DNA from: Bacillota bacterium
GTDB lineage: Bacteria; Bacillota; Clostridia; Oscillospirales; Oscillospiraceae
Reading direction: 5' to 3'
DNA: 64,000 bases
NCBI GenBank assembly: GCA_030529825.1
Contig: JAUMWD010000005.1
Location: forward strand, 1 to 64,000
Shown: positions 30,417 through 39,595 of the stretch, piece after piece
How positions within the stretch are numbered: the stretch's first letter is position 1
Layout: each line of letters starts with the position of its first letter
Position numbers and translations under genes: made by a program
Notes under the pieces: generated by a model
What the model saw: only the letters and a program-made list of their open reading frames with translations
Database searches by the model: none
What the model was told of the DNA's origin: nothing

Positions 30417-33257
30417 ATGCACCCGTATCTTCTGCTTGCAATTGCAGCACTGCTGCCTGTTGCGGCATCCGTAATACTGTATCTGCTCAATAAGAATACC
30501 GCCTTCGGAAAGCTTTCCCGCAATCTGCGCCAGATTGTTTACGGCATAGTCTTCGGCCTGATTGCGATTTTCGGCACGGAGCATGGTGTAAAGCTTGACG
30601 GAGTCGTCATGAATGTGCGCGATGCGGCGCCCGTGTGCGCGGGCCTGATTTTCGGCGCGCCTGCAGGTGTCATCGCCGGCCTCATCGGCGGCATTGAGCG
30701 CTTCATTGCCGCGCCCTGGGTAGGCGAGTACACAAAATACGCCTGCTCCATCGGAACCGTGTTTGCAGGCTTCTTTGCCGGCACTCTGCGCATCTATCTG
30801 TTTGACAATAAAAAGCCCGCATGGTACTACGGACTTGCCACAGGTGTTATCGCAGAGGTAATCCACATGCTGCTCATCTTCCTGTGGAACATCAAGGATG
30901 CCCGCGGCGGCTTTGCCGTTGTCCATGCCTGCGCAATTCCCATGATTGCCTTCTGCGGTGCCTCTGTCATGCTGGCAAATATGGCGGTTGCATATTTGGG
31001 AAGGGAAAAATACAAAAAGCCGCAGGAGAAGACCTCTATTACCCAGACCTTCCAGCGTAAGCTGCTGTGGTGCGTGCTGACAGCATTCGTCATCACCGGT
31101 GCATTCACATATCTTGTTCAGAATTCAGCCTCCAAAAATCAGGTTGACAGCATAATGAGAATTAACCTCGCGGATGTAAAGTCAGATGTTTCCGATGCAA
31201 CGGACATTAGTCTTCTGAATATTGCGAAAATTATGGCGGAGGAGCTCGATGACATGGAGGTCATTGACTCTGCAGGAGTAACGAACCTTGCACATCGCCA
31301 TGATATCGTTGAGATAAATGTTATCGGCACAGACGGAATCATTTATGCCTCCACGGATAAAAACAATGTGGGCTTTGATATGAGCTCAGGCGAGCAGGCG
31401 GCGGAATTTTTGCAGCTGCTTGACGACGATGTGAACGAGTTCGTTCAGGCCTATTCACCCCTCTCCCGCGACAGCAGCATCATGCGCAAATACGCAGGCG
31501 TGTCACTGAAAAACGGCGACTTTGTTCAGGTTGCCTATGACGGTGAGGATATCCACCGCGATGCGGAAAAGCAGGTTGCCGACAGCGTGGTTAACCGTCA
31601 TGCTGGCGAAAGCGGCTTCTTCATCATTTGCGATGAAAACTTCAATATCGTAACCGACCCGCAGAATCTCACGGGACAGAATCTCGGCGCCACGGGCATC
31701 TCCACAGAGGACAAGAAAGTAGATGAATACACCCGCTTCGAGGCGGAAATCTACGGCGAGGAATGCTACTGCATGTTCACAACCACGGAGGGGTACTATA
31801 TAATCGTGGCTATGCCCGTTTCCGAGGCAATCTTCTCCCGCGACTCCTCCCTGTATTTCTCTATCTTCATGGAAGTGCTCATCTTCACCGCACTGTTCAT
31901 TCTGGTTTACTACCTCATTAAAAAGCTGGTTGTAAACAATATCCGCAAGGTGAACGATTCTCTGGCGGAAATCACCGGCGGCAATCTTGATGTCACCGTT
32001 GATGTGCGTACTAACGAGGAGTTTGCCTCCCTTTCCGATGACATAAACTCCACGGTTACAACTTTGAAGCACTATATTGACGAGGCGGCGGCGAGAATCG
32101 ACAAGGAGCTTGAATTTGCAAAGACAATTCAGGAATCCGCCCTGCCCAGAATTTTTCCGCCCTATCCCAACCGCAAGGACTTTGACATCTGGGCGGATAT
32201 GGACCCGGCGAAGGAGGTCGGCGGAGACTTCTACGACTTCTACTTCGTGGGGGAGAATAAATTTGCCTTCCTTGTTGCGGATGTTTCCGGCAAGGGAATT
32301 CCCGCGGCAATGTTCATGATGACGGCAAAAACTCTTATTAAGAGCCTTGCGGAAACCGGTGCCGAGGTAAACGAGATACTGACTCACGCAAATCAGGAGC
32401 TGTGCGAGAGTAACGAGGCTGGTATGTTTGTAACCGCATGGATCGGAATAATCGACCTGAAGACGGGGCTCGTGAGCTTCTCCAATGCGGGCCACAATCC
32501 ACCCCTTGTTCGCAAAAAGAACGGAGAGTTTACTTACCTCAGGTCAAAGCCCGGCTTTGTTCTGGCGGGCATGGAGGGTGTGCGCTATCGCAAAAACGAG
32601 GTCTGCCTCGAGCCCGGCGATGTGATTTTCCTCTATACCGACGGTGTGACCGAGGCAACAAATGCAAGCAGCGAGCTGTACGGTGAGGAGCGACTGGAGA
32701 AAAAACTTAATTCCCTGTATACAGCAGATGTTGAGGTCCTGTGCCGTGGAGTGAAATCCGACATCGATGTCTTTGTAGGCGAAGCACCGCAGTTTGATGA
32801 TATAACCATGCTGTGCTTTTCGTATAAGGGTGAAGACGAGGGAAAAACCATGAAAGAGTTAACTGTAGAAGCTACTATTGAAAATATTGAAACCGTAACG
32901 GAATTTGTGGATGGACAGCTTGAGGCACTGGGCTGCGGCATGAAGGCGGAGACCCAGATAAACATCGCCATTGACGAGCTTTTCAGCAATATCGCGCGCT
33001 ATGCCTACAACCCTGATGTGGGAAGCGCCACGGTGCGCGTTGAGGTGGAGGAGGATCCCATGGCGGTCATCATCACCTTCATCGACAATGGTATGCCCTA
33101 TGACCCCCTGAAGAGCATGGATCCCGACACAAATCTGCCTGCGGAGGATCGGGAGGTCGGCGGCCTCGGCATATTCATAGTCAAGAAGACTATGGATGAG
33201 GTCACCTATGAATATAAGGACGGCAAAAATATACTTAAAATCAAGAAAGAAATTTGA
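30417..33257 (+). CDS. Membrane sensor with LytS-type 5TM domain, HAMP, SpoIIE-type PP2C phosphatase and anti-sigma-type kinase
   Basis: A 946-aa multidomain protein. Residues 1-200 form a LytS-like five-span receptor (NVRDAAPVCAGLIFGAPAG pattern). Another span (about 218-240) precedes an extracellular sensor region (to about 490) and a last span, followed by a HAMP-like linker near 520-570. Next is a SpoIIE/RsbU-type PP2C phosphatase (about 590-800) with KEVGGDFYDFY, VADVSGKGIPAAMFM, SNAGHNPP and YTDGVTEA. The C terminus (about 815-946) is an RsbW-like HATPase with N-box NIAIDELFSNIARYAY and G-box GGLGIFIVKK. Partner-switching systems normally split phosphatase and kinase into two proteins; here both are in one chain. 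The target anti-anti-sigma protein is not in the window. RBS AGGGGG precedes ATG 30417. Confidence 0.9.
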   Translation: MHPYLLLAIAALLPVAASVILYLLNKNTAFGKLSRNLRQIVYGIVFGLIAIFGTEHGVKLDGVVMNVRDAAPVCAGLIFGAPAGVIAGLIGGIERFIAAPWVGEYTKYACSIGTVFAGFFAGTLRIYLFDNKKPAWYYGLATGVIAEVIHMLLIFLWNIKDARGGFAVVHACAIPMIAFCGASVMLANMAVAYLGREKYKKPQEKTSITQTFQRKLLWCVLTAFVITGAFTYLVQNSASKNQVDSIMRINLADVKSDVSDATDISLLNIAKIMAEELDDMEVIDSAGVTNLAHRHDIVEINVIGTDGIIYASTDKNNVGFDMSSGEQAAEFLQLLDDDVNEFVQAYSPLSRDSSIMRKYAGVSLKNGDFVQVAYDGEDIHRDAEKQVADSVVNRHAGESGFFIICDENFNIVTDPQNLTGQNLGATGISTEDKKVDEYTRFEAEIYGEECYCMFTTTEGYYIIVAMPVSEAIFSRDSSLYFSIFMEVLIFTALFILVYYLIKKLVVNNIRKVNDSLAEITGGNLDVTVDVRTNEEFASLSDDINSTVTTLKHYIDEAAARIDKELEFAKTIQESALPRIFPPYPNRKDFDIWADMDPAKEVGGDFYDFYFVGENKFAFLVADVSGKGIPAAMFMMTAKTLIKSLAETGAEVNEILTHANQELCESNEAGMFVTAWIGIIDLKTGLVSFSNAGHNPPLVRKKNGEFTYLRSKPGFVLAGMEGVRYRKNEVCLEPGDVIFLYTDGVTEATNASSELYGEERLEKKLNSLYTADVEVLCRGVKSDIDVFVGEAPQFDDITMLCFSYKGEDEGKTMKELTVEATIENIETVTEFVDGQLEALGCGMKAETQINIAIDELFSNIARYAYNPDVGSATVRVEVEEDPMAVIITFIDNGMPYDPLKSMDPDTNLPAEDREVGGLGIFIVKKTMDEVTYEYKDGKNILKIKKEI

Positions 33258-33267
33258 GGTAAAGCAA

Positions 33268-33642
33268 ATGACAAGAGAAGAACTTGCGGCACAGGCCGTG
33301 GAATACAAGCATGCGGACTGCAACTGCTGCCAGGCGGTTGTAAAAGCCCTCACTGCGGACATGGATGTTGATGCGGAAGCACTGTACAACATAGGTGCTG
33401 CCTTCGGCAGAGGCATGGGCTGCATGGAGGGAACCTGCGGCGCACTTGTGGGCGCAAATATTGTGGCAGGCCTCATGGGCAAGGACAAGGCAGCGAAAGA
33501 TATTCTGAAGCGCTTTAAAGAGCTGAGTGGAGCCACCATATGCGGAGACCTTAAGGGCAAGGGCTGGAAAAAGAGCCGCTGCTCCTGCGATGACTGCGTG
33601 AGAAACGCAATTACCGCCGCGACGGAAATTTTGTACATCTGA
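33268..33642 (+). CDS. C_GCAxxG_C_C family redox-active protein
   Basis: A 124-aa cysteine-rich protein of the C_GCAxxG_C_C family. The pattern shows CNCCQAVVKAL near the N terminus, then GMGCMEGTCGALVGA, and C-terminal CSCDDC. Members are thought to bind a metal or run thiol redox chemistry; none is well characterised. It starts 10 bases after the sensor phosphatase gene, with GAGGT seven bases before ATG 33268, so it is probably co-transcribed. Earlier in-frame starts lie inside the previous gene and lack a site. Confidence 0.85.
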   Translation: MTREELAAQAVEYKHADCNCCQAVVKALTADMDVDAEALYNIGAAFGRGMGCMEGTCGALVGANIVAGLMGKDKAAKDILKRFKELSGATICGDLKGKGWKKSRCSCDDCVRNAITAATEILYI

Positions 33643-33670
33643 CCGCATTTAGACAGAACCTACAAAACTG

Positions 33671-33698
33671 TTGACTTTTTCCCGAATTCAAGTAAACT
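33671..33698 (+). promoter_or_regulatory. Promoter of the SCP2-like gene
   Basis: TTGACT at 33671-33676 and TAAACT at 33693-33698, spacer 16. Confidence 0.5.
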
Positions 33699-33742
33699 AT
33701 ACATAGCTACATACGGCAATAAATATGAAAGGAAATAAAAAC

Positions 33743-34129
33743 ATGAAGTTTTTAAGCGAAGAATGGTTTGAAAAGCATCAGGCAAAGATAAAGGAAGAGC
33801 TTACCCCGGGCAAGGCCTGCACCGCAATGACCGAGCTCTATCTGGACTGCCCCGACGGCACCGACAAGTGGATTTACTACCGCATCGAAAACGGTCTGCT
33901 GGCAGAAATCAAGATGGGTGTAGGCAAGGATACCCTGCCCGAAGCAACCTTCGGCGGCTCCGGCAAGTACACCAGCTATGTTATGTCCGCAAAGGGCGAG
34001 CTTGACCCCGTTAAGTCCATTACCCAGGGCCACTTCAAGTTTGACGGCAAACTCATGAAGGCACTTCCCATGCTGGGCATCTACAATAAGGTAAATGCCG
34101 CAAAGGTTTTCCCCGAAAACGAGTATTAA
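33743..34129 (+). CDS. SCP2 sterol-transfer-like lipid-binding protein
   Basis: A 128-aa protein of the SCP2 fold. Supporting pattern: a beta-rich first half ending in IYYRIENGLLAEIKMG, then ATFGGSGKYTSYVMSAKGELDPVKSITQGHFKFDGKLMKAL, read here as the family's D-P-x-x-x-[IM]-x-x-G-x-[LF]-x-[VF]-x-G core. SCP2 domains bind acyl chains or other hydrophobic ligands; bacterial roles are mostly unknown. ATG 33743 is preferred, with AAAGGAA upstream. Biased codons and its own promoter and terminator suggest an abundant free-standing protein. Confidence 0.8.
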   Translation: MKFLSEEWFEKHQAKIKEELTPGKACTAMTELYLDCPDGTDKWIYYRIENGLLAEIKMGVGKDTLPEATFGGSGKYTSYVMSAKGELDPVKSITQGHFKFDGKLMKALPMLGIYNKVNAAKVFPENEY

Positions 34130-34137
34130 TCCGAAAT

Positions 34138-34170
34138 AAAAAATCCCCGACCTATGTCGGGGATTTTTTT
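34138..34170. terminator. Bidirectional terminator after the SCP2-like gene
   Basis: AAAAAATCCCCGAC and GTCGGGGATTTTTT pair perfectly around CTAT, between convergent genes. Confidence 0.95.
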
Positions 34171-34189
34171 GTTTTGCTTATTCGTTTTT

Positions 34190-34834
34190 TTATGCCATTA
34201 CTGATTCCTGTTCTGCCTCGTCAATTATGTCAGCTATGCGAGCGGCCTTTTCCTCAGGGGATATCTCATCCCAAGCAAAGCAATAACCGTCGGCTCTCAT
34301 CTGCTGAACCTCGGCAACTATTTCGGCTATGCGAGCTTTTTTCAGCTCGGCGGCTTCTTCGGCACGCATTTCATCGGCTGTGGCTTTTGCGGCCTCAGCC
34401 TCGGCTTCCTTGGCAGCCTTTTTCTTTGCAATGTCGTTGGTGTCCTTGCTGTCGCGGTAAACAACGAAGTTGTCCCACAGATATTCAAGGGAAAGATTCA
34501 GCGCCATGTTGATGGCGAGAACAATATATTCATTCCAGCCGTTCACATCGGCGAGAATATGCTCAAGCCAGATGGTGAAGGGTGCGAAGGGAATATAGAA
34601 CAGGAACACCAGTGCCATGGCCTTGGGGACATTTGCAGCGGATTGGAAGGTGAACTTTCTGTTGAAGGTGAAGTTCCACAGAATGCTGAGAACAAGCGCG
34701 ATGGTGTAGCAGACATAGTGCCCGGGAATCTTGATGACCTCTTCGCAGAGAACCATTGCCAGGGTTTCGATTATGCCTGCGGATGCGGAGAAAAGAATAA
34801 ACTTGAGTGTACGGGCTAATTCTTTGTTCTTCAT
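34190..34834 (-). CDS. GtrA-family membrane protein with charged C-terminal tail
   Basis: A 214-aa protein. Residues 1-130 carry four membrane spans with the GtrA/DPMS-type pattern KFILFSASAGIIETLAM, CYTIALVLSILWNFTFNRKFTF and LSLEYLWDNFVVYRD. GtrA proteins are thought to help move polyprenyl-linked sugars across the membrane. The last 80 residues are an Ala/Glu/Lys-rich helix (KKKAAKEAEAEAAKATA), probably coiled coil, an extension not typical of the family. It is the last gene of the aminotransferase-kinase operon, four bases after the FGGY kinase gene. Confidence 0.88.
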   Translation of the reverse strand: MKNKELARTLKFILFSASAGIIETLAMVLCEEVIKIPGHYVCYTIALVLSILWNFTFNRKFTFQSAANVPKAMALVFLFYIPFAPFTIWLEHILADVNGWNEYIVLAINMALNLSLEYLWDNFVVYRDSKDTNDIAKKKAAKEAEAEAAKATADEMRAEEAAELKKARIAEIVAEVQQMRADGYCFAWDEISPEEKAARIADIIDEAEQESVMA

Positions 34835-34838
34835 GGTT

Positions 34839-36431
34839 TTACCCCTTTATGCTCTTGTAGAGCTCTTTGTTGGCATTGTAAAGCTTTTTGAAGGTTTCGA
34901 AATAGGGAGTATACTGTTTGTGCTTTTCCATGTCGGGTTTGAAGATCTTCGCGGCGGGAATGAATTCCTGCACGCATTCCAAAGCGGGAATAACACCGAG
35001 ACCGACTGCGACAATAGCCGCGGCACCCACGGAGCCCACATTCTGGGGAGAATCAACGGTTTCGACGGTGCGGCCTAATATGTCGGCAAGTATCTGACAG
35101 GACACATCGGAGAGTGCGCCGCCGCCTACGAAGCGGATGACATCGGCGGTTTTCAGCTTCTTGTCCTGACACTCCAGCATCCAGCGCAGGTGATAGAACA
35201 CACCCTCAAGAACTGCGCGGATGAGGTCGGTCTTTCCTGTCTCCAGCTTGATGCCGAAGAACATACCCGTAGAATCGGGGTCCTCAAAGGGACAGCGATT
35301 TCCGTGGAGCCAGGGGGTGAAGATAACGCCGTTTGCTCCTGGAGGAACATCCTTTACGACGGAGGTCATGTAATCATAGAGACTGGTGTAGGTGCTTTCA
35401 AAGCCCTCGGTTACATTCTTCTTTTCAAGATACACTCCGATTTCGTCCAGCGCAAGATGATCTTTTACCCATTCAAGGCATTTTCCGGCAGTTTCCATCT
35501 CGGCAAAGTAGTTGTACTTTCCACTTTGGGCGCCGGTAATGGCGGCGATCATGGCGGTTACATCGACCATCTGCTTGTCGGTGACGGTGATAACCCAGCC
35601 GGAGGTGCCGCTGTAGATGTGGGTGTCGCCCACATTGACGCAGCCTGCGCCCACGCCTATGAGGCTGGAGTCGCCGCCGCCGCCGAATACGGGTGTGCCG
35701 GCTGCAAGGCCGAGCTCGGCTGCGGCCTTTTCCGTGAGACCGCCCACCATGTCGGTGGACTTGATAATTTCGGGCAGAAGCTCGGTTTTAATGTCAAACA
35801 TGGAGCACATCTTTTTGCTCCAGCCCTCTTTGCCCTTGCGGGTGTCGTAAATGAGCGTTGCAAAGGCGGAGTCCTCGGTCATGGTGAACTCGCCGGTGCA
35901 GCGGCAGATGAGATAATCCTTTACATCCAGCCATTTGTAGGCACGGGCAAAGTTCTCGGGCTCATGGGCCTCAACCCATTTGTACTTCCATACGGGGTCC
36001 TTGACGCTGCTGGAAACGGCGCCGGTGATCATGAGGCTGGGAATGAGCTTGAAGATGTTGGCACCGGCAATCTGAATGCCGTTGGCAATGCCTGCCTTGA
36101 TTTCTTCCTTGGCACGCTGGTCCATGTAGCTCATGGGGCGGTGTACGGGAACGCCGTTCTCGTCTACGAGAACAAGGCCCTGCATCTGTGAGCAGAAGGA
36201 GATACCCGCCACCTGCTGGGGACGGATGTCGGATTTGGAGAACAGCTCGGCGGTGGATTCGCACATTGCCCTCCACCAATCGTCGCCGTCCTGCTCGGCG
36301 CCGCCGTCATCCATTATATACAGAGGATAGCCGCGGCTGGCTGATGATAAAAGCTTGATTGTTTTTTCGACACCGAAAAGGCAGGTTTTAACGCCGGTGG
36401 TGCCGATGTCGTATGCGAGGATATATGTCAT
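34839..36431 (-). CDS. FGGY-family carbohydrate kinase (xylulokinase-like)
   Basis: A 530-aa sugar kinase of the FGGY family. The N-terminal ATPase motif is AYDIGTTGVKTCLF, the substrate region QDGDDWWRAM and SFCSQMQGLVLVDENG; the second lobe has YSGTSGWVI, FTPWLHGNRCPFEDP and FVGGGALSDVSCQILADILG. It would phosphorylate a ketose or related polyol in the cytoplasm; the exact sugar is open (xylulose-like is only a default). ATG overlaps the stop of the TetR gene upstream (36428-36431). Position downstream of an aldolase and an aminotransferase suggests it makes the phosphorylated substrate for the aldolase. Confidence 0.92.
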   Translation of the reverse strand: MTYILAYDIGTTGVKTCLFGVEKTIKLLSSASRGYPLYIMDDGGAEQDGDDWWRAMCESTAELFSKSDIRPQQVAGISFCSQMQGLVLVDENGVPVHRPMSYMDQRAKEEIKAGIANGIQIAGANIFKLIPSLMITGAVSSSVKDPVWKYKWVEAHEPENFARAYKWLDVKDYLICRCTGEFTMTEDSAFATLIYDTRKGKEGWSKKMCSMFDIKTELLPEIIKSTDMVGGLTEKAAAELGLAAGTPVFGGGGDSSLIGVGAGCVNVGDTHIYSGTSGWVITVTDKQMVDVTAMIAAITGAQSGKYNYFAEMETAGKCLEWVKDHLALDEIGVYLEKKNVTEGFESTYTSLYDYMTSVVKDVPPGANGVIFTPWLHGNRCPFEDPDSTGMFFGIKLETGKTDLIRAVLEGVFYHLRWMLECQDKKLKTADVIRFVGGGALSDVSCQILADILGRTVETVDSPQNVGSVGAAAIVAVGLGVIPALECVQEFIPAAKIFKPDMEKHKQYTPYFETFKKLYNANKELYKSIKG

Positions 36432-37087
36432 ATTTGTTCCTCTTTTCTGTGAGGGATATCCGCACTTTCCAAAGTGAAGGCGGATTCCATGAATTTCAGG
36501 AGCTGCCGGGTGACATATTCGTCGTTTTCCAGAACATCGCTGCCGCCGTAGAGCTTGATTCGCTCCATGTAATAGGGACAGGCGTAGGAAAACTGCATCA
36601 TCATAAGAAGGTTGTCAAAGAAAAATGCGAAAAGACCGGGATCGATATCACGGCGTATATCGCCGCTTTCCTGAGCTTTTGCAAGAAATTCGGAATAAAG
36701 CTTTGAGGTGAAGCCCTCAATCTCCCGGGCAAGCTCTGCGGAGCATTCGTTCATCTGGGTTATGCGGTGATACATACGGATGTAATCTCCGTGCTCGCGG
36801 GAATAGTACAGCAGAGTTCCAATCATGCTGCGTACATAGTTGAGAGGCTTGTCCTCCGTGGCGGTCATGTCCGTAAGGAAGCTCTCAAGGCCATCGAGAC
36901 AGCGCCTTACACAGGCCATGATGAAGGCATCCTTATCGGCATAATATTTATAGAGCACGCCTACGGAAATCTCCGCCTTTTGAGCAATGCTTTTCATGCT
37001 TGCGCTTTCAAAGCCGTGCTCGGCGAATTCACTTATTCCGCATTCAAGAATCTCAGAGAGCTTTTCCTCTGTGAGTTTCTTAAGCAT
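36428..37087 (-). CDS. TetR/AcrR-family regulator
   Basis: A 219-aa regulator. The N-terminal helix-turn-helix (about residues 8-55) shows the family pattern ILECGISEFAEHGFESASMKSIAQKAEISVGVLYKYYADK in pieces (FAEHGF, IAQKAEIS, LYKYY). The C-terminal half is helical and ligand-binding, not conserved. It is inside the operon between aldolase and kinase genes, so it most likely autoregulates this operon. The 16-bp palindrome at 39570-39585, just after the predicted start of the operon's transcript, is the candidate site. Confidence 0.93.
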   Translation of the reverse strand: MLKKLTEEKLSEILECGISEFAEHGFESASMKSIAQKAEISVGVLYKYYADKDAFIMACVRRCLDGLESFLTDMTATEDKPLNYVRSMIGTLLYYSREHGDYIRMYHRITQMNECSAELAREIEGFTSKLYSEFLAKAQESGDIRRDIDPGLFAFFFDNLLMMMQFSYACPYYMERIKLYGGSDVLENDEYVTRQLLKFMESAFTLESADIPHRKEEQI

Positions 37088-37088
37088 A

Positions 37089-38030
37089 TTACTTATCCTT
37101 CTGCTTGGAGTATTTCTTGAGATAAACCACGCGCTGAAGAAGTGCGTCCGCCTTGCTCAGAGGCTTTGCATTCTCACAATAGAGCGCGGCAGCGGCATTC
37201 TTGCTGACGATGAGGGAAATTGCCTCAAGGTCATCCTCCACGTCGCTGACGCAGAGTGCGCCCATGCCGTTGAGAAGAACTGCGTTGCGGTTCTTAAGAC
37301 CTGCCTTGTAGCCCTTGGTGGTGCGGCACTTTGCATCCGGGCCGACTATCTGGGCAAAATCGTCGAGATAGGCGGGCAGAGTCTTTGCGCGGTAGCTGTA
37401 GGTGCGTGTCATGGGATCGCTGTCGAAGAGAACATAGGGATAATCCTTGATGCCGGAGGTGTCAAATTTGGGGTCAGCCACCTTGAGCTCAACCTTGTTG
37501 TGGAAAAGCTCATTGCACTTGCGTTCCAAGTCTGCGGCAACCTCAAAGGCATCGTCAAAATCCTTGCCCAGGCACAGAGCACCGTGCTTTTCCATGAGGA
37601 AAGCCTTGCTCTGGGGATTTGCGGCAATGCACTTTGTAACCTCATCCTTCAGCTTGCCCGTGCCGGGAAGACCGTAGCCTGCGCAGGGAGCAAAGGGAAG
37701 GTCCTTTCCTTCCGCGCCCACGGCGGAGGCGTAGTACTGATGGGTGTGGATGACAAAGTCTATGTCCTTGCGGAGAATATATGCCCGTGCATGAATACCC
37801 TTTTCACTGCTGGGCTTTATGCTGCCCGCGTATTTCAGAGTTTCCATATTGACCTTCACAAGCTCTTCGGGCTTGAGCGTGTCATAGGCGCGTCCGCTGG
37901 GAGTGATAACAAACTCCGTGTCGGAAATACGGGCGCTGATATTGCCCCAGGTGCGGGCAATCAGCTTGTATTTCATAAGTCTGTGGCCTGCTTCGATAAC
38001 TAAATCGCGGGCTTCTTTTTCAGTGTACAT
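37089..38030 (-). CDS. Class II aldolase/adducin-family protein with duplicated C-terminal half
   Basis: A 313-aa protein. Residues 1-200 are a normal class II aldolase domain (fuculose-phosphate aldolase type) with GNISARISD, PSGRAYDTL, the zinc motif HTHQYYASAVG and the third ligand in EKHGALCLGKDFDDAF. The last 100 residues contain a second copy of that final motif, NGMGALCVSDVEDDLEA, where the histidine is replaced, so it cannot bind metal in the same way. Typical members are 210-230 aa. The enzyme would cleave a phosphorylated ketose into dihydroxyacetone phosphate or glyceraldehyde phosphate and an aldehyde. It is one base from the TetR gene. Confidence 0.88.
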   Translation of the reverse strand: MYTEKEARDLVIEAGHRLMKYKLIARTWGNISARISDTEFVITPSGRAYDTLKPEELVKVNMETLKYAGSIKPSSEKGIHARAYILRKDIDFVIHTHQYYASAVGAEGKDLPFAPCAGYGLPGTGKLKDEVTKCIAANPQSKAFLMEKHGALCLGKDFDDAFEVAADLERKCNELFHNKVELKVADPKFDTSGIKDYPYVLFDSDPMTRTYSYRAKTLPAYLDDFAQIVGPDAKCRTTKGYKAGLKNRNAVLLNGMGALCVSDVEDDLEAISLIVSKNAAAALYCENAKPLSKADALLQRVVYLKKYSKQKDK

Positions 38031-38061
38031 ATTATTCCTCCGTAAATAACGTCGGTTTTAA

Positions 38062-39549
38062 TTACTTCTTGGGCAGCTTGCCGCAGTTTGCGAATACGCG
38101 GTCGAAGCGGCGGAGAACCTCATCGATATCCTCTTCGGTGTAGGCTGCGCTGGTGTACAGACGGGAGCCTGCCAGAGTTACGAGGCCCTCTGCCATGTAG
38201 GCTGCGCCGATGTGCTGCATCTCTGCCTTGCGCTTGGAGGTTTCGGAAAGAACATTGGGAATGAGCCAGGGCTTCATCCAGTCGATTTCGTAGTGCATGG
38301 TTGCTGCATTGTCGAGGTGGCAGACGCTGCCCTGGTTGAAGGCTACGAAGGGAAGGTCATACTTCTTGATGAGCTCCTGCAGACCCTTGGTGAGTCTGTC
38401 GCCCATGCGGCCTGCAACTTCACAGGCATTGCGCTTTTCGATTTCGCAGATTGCGGTGTAGCCTGCAACGCAGGAAATGGGGGTTGCAGCCATGGTGCCG
38501 CCGCACATTGCCTTGGTGACCTTCTTGCCGCCGGCGTCAAGACCTGCGCCCAGATGAGCCATGCAGTCCTCGTGACCGCCGATGCCGCCTGCACCGGGAT
38601 AGCCGCCGGCTATGATTTTGCCGAAGATGGTGAGGTCGGGGTCAACGCCGTAGTAGCCCTGTGCACCGCTGAGACCGATACGGAAGCCGGATACGACCTC
38701 GTCGCAGATGAAGAGAGCGCCGTACTTGTGAGCCAGCTCCTGGCAGCCCAGAACGAATTCCTTGGAAACGGGACGGGTGCCGCTTTCGGGGCCGATGGGC
38801 TCAATGTAAACTGCTGCGGTGCCGCCGTGGAGTCTGTTCTTCATGAGCTTGCGCTCCAGGTCCTCAAGGTCATTGGGGAAGAACTCGTCGGTGTGCTTGA
38901 AAACAAAGTTGGGAACGCCGGGGCTCTGGAGACCCTTGGTGCCGGGAATACGCATGCCGTAGGCCATCTGATCGGACCAGCCGTGGTATGCGCCGCCCAT
39001 TTTCAGAACGTTCTTGTTGCCGGTCTTGAGGCGTGCAACACGCAGAGCGCACATGCAGGACTCGGTGCCGGAGCCCAGCATACGGAACTTGTCAACAGAG
39101 GGAACACAGTCGGCGATCTTCTTTGCCAGCTTGTATTCGTACTCGTGGAAAAGACCGGTGGAGGGACCGCAGGTGTTCAGCAGGTCGATAACAGCTTCCT
39201 TGACGACAGGGTCATTGCTGCCCAGAATGGTGGGGCCGCCTGCCTGAAGCAGGTCGTAGTACCAGTTGCCGTCGATGTCGTAGAGCTTGTTGCCCTCGGC
39301 CTTGGTGATAACGATGGGGAAGGGGTGGTTGAAGGCAAGGTTGTGCTGAACGCCGCCGGGGATGTAGTTCTTTGCCTCGGTGATCATTTCCTTGCTCTTT
39401 GCGCACTTCTTCTCGAAGTATTCTTCCTCATACTCCTTGAGCTTGTCGGGCATGATGGAATAGATGGGTTTTCTCTTGAGCTCTTCAAGCTGCGCATTAA
39501 CAGCTTCGGCATCAAGATATTCGTCGATTGCAAAACCGTTGTATGCCAT
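38062..39549 (-). CDS. Class III PLP aminotransferase/aminomutase (HemL-like)
   Basis: A 495-aa PLP enzyme of the glutamate-1-semialdehyde aminomutase type. Seen are YIPGGVQHNLAFNHPFPIVI, LYDIDGNWYYDLLQAGGPTILG, GSGTESCMCALRVAR, GAYHGWSDQM, the PLP-contacting LFICDEVVSGFRIG, and the Schiff-base lysine in FGKIIAGGYPGAGG (near residue 309). True HemL is about 430 aa and lies with heme genes; this longer version heads an operon with a class II aldolase and sugar kinase. An amino-sugar or aminoketone substrate is therefore more likely. ATG 39549 has AGGAGG upstream; the frame extends further but without a site. Confidence 0.9.
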   Translation of the reverse strand: MAYNGFAIDEYLDAEAVNAQLEELKRKPIYSIMPDKLKEYEEEYFEKKCAKSKEMITEAKNYIPGGVQHNLAFNHPFPIVITKAEGNKLYDIDGNWYYDLLQAGGPTILGSNDPVVKEAVIDLLNTCGPSTGLFHEYEYKLAKKIADCVPSVDKFRMLGSGTESCMCALRVARLKTGNKNVLKMGGAYHGWSDQMAYGMRIPGTKGLQSPGVPNFVFKHTDEFFPNDLEDLERKLMKNRLHGGTAAVYIEPIGPESGTRPVSKEFVLGCQELAHKYGALFICDEVVSGFRIGLSGAQGYYGVDPDLTIFGKIIAGGYPGAGGIGGHEDCMAHLGAGLDAGGKKVTKAMCGGTMAATPISCVAGYTAICEIEKRNACEVAGRMGDRLTKGLQELIKKYDLPFVAFNQGSVCHLDNAATMHYEIDWMKPWLIPNVLSETSKRKAEMQHIGAAYMAEGLVTLAGSRLYTSAAYTEEDIDEVLRRFDRVFANCGKLPKK

Positions 39550-39569
39550 AATAAAAAATCCTCCTTGTC

Positions 39570-39585
39570 GTGAATTGAAATTCAC
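39570..39585 (-). promoter_or_regulatory. Palindromic operator candidate for the operon's TetR
   Basis: GTGAATT and AATTCAC are perfect 7-base arms around two bases, located between the predicted transcription start and the ribosome binding site of the aminotransferase gene. Confidence 0.65.
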
Positions 39586-39595
39586 ATCTGATAAA

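Noticed and set aside
38062-39549. Taurine:pyruvate aminotransferase to supply Xsc
   Set aside because: The sequence pattern is HemL/aminomutase-like and the gene is in a separate operon with aldolase and sugar kinase, 23 kb from xsc.
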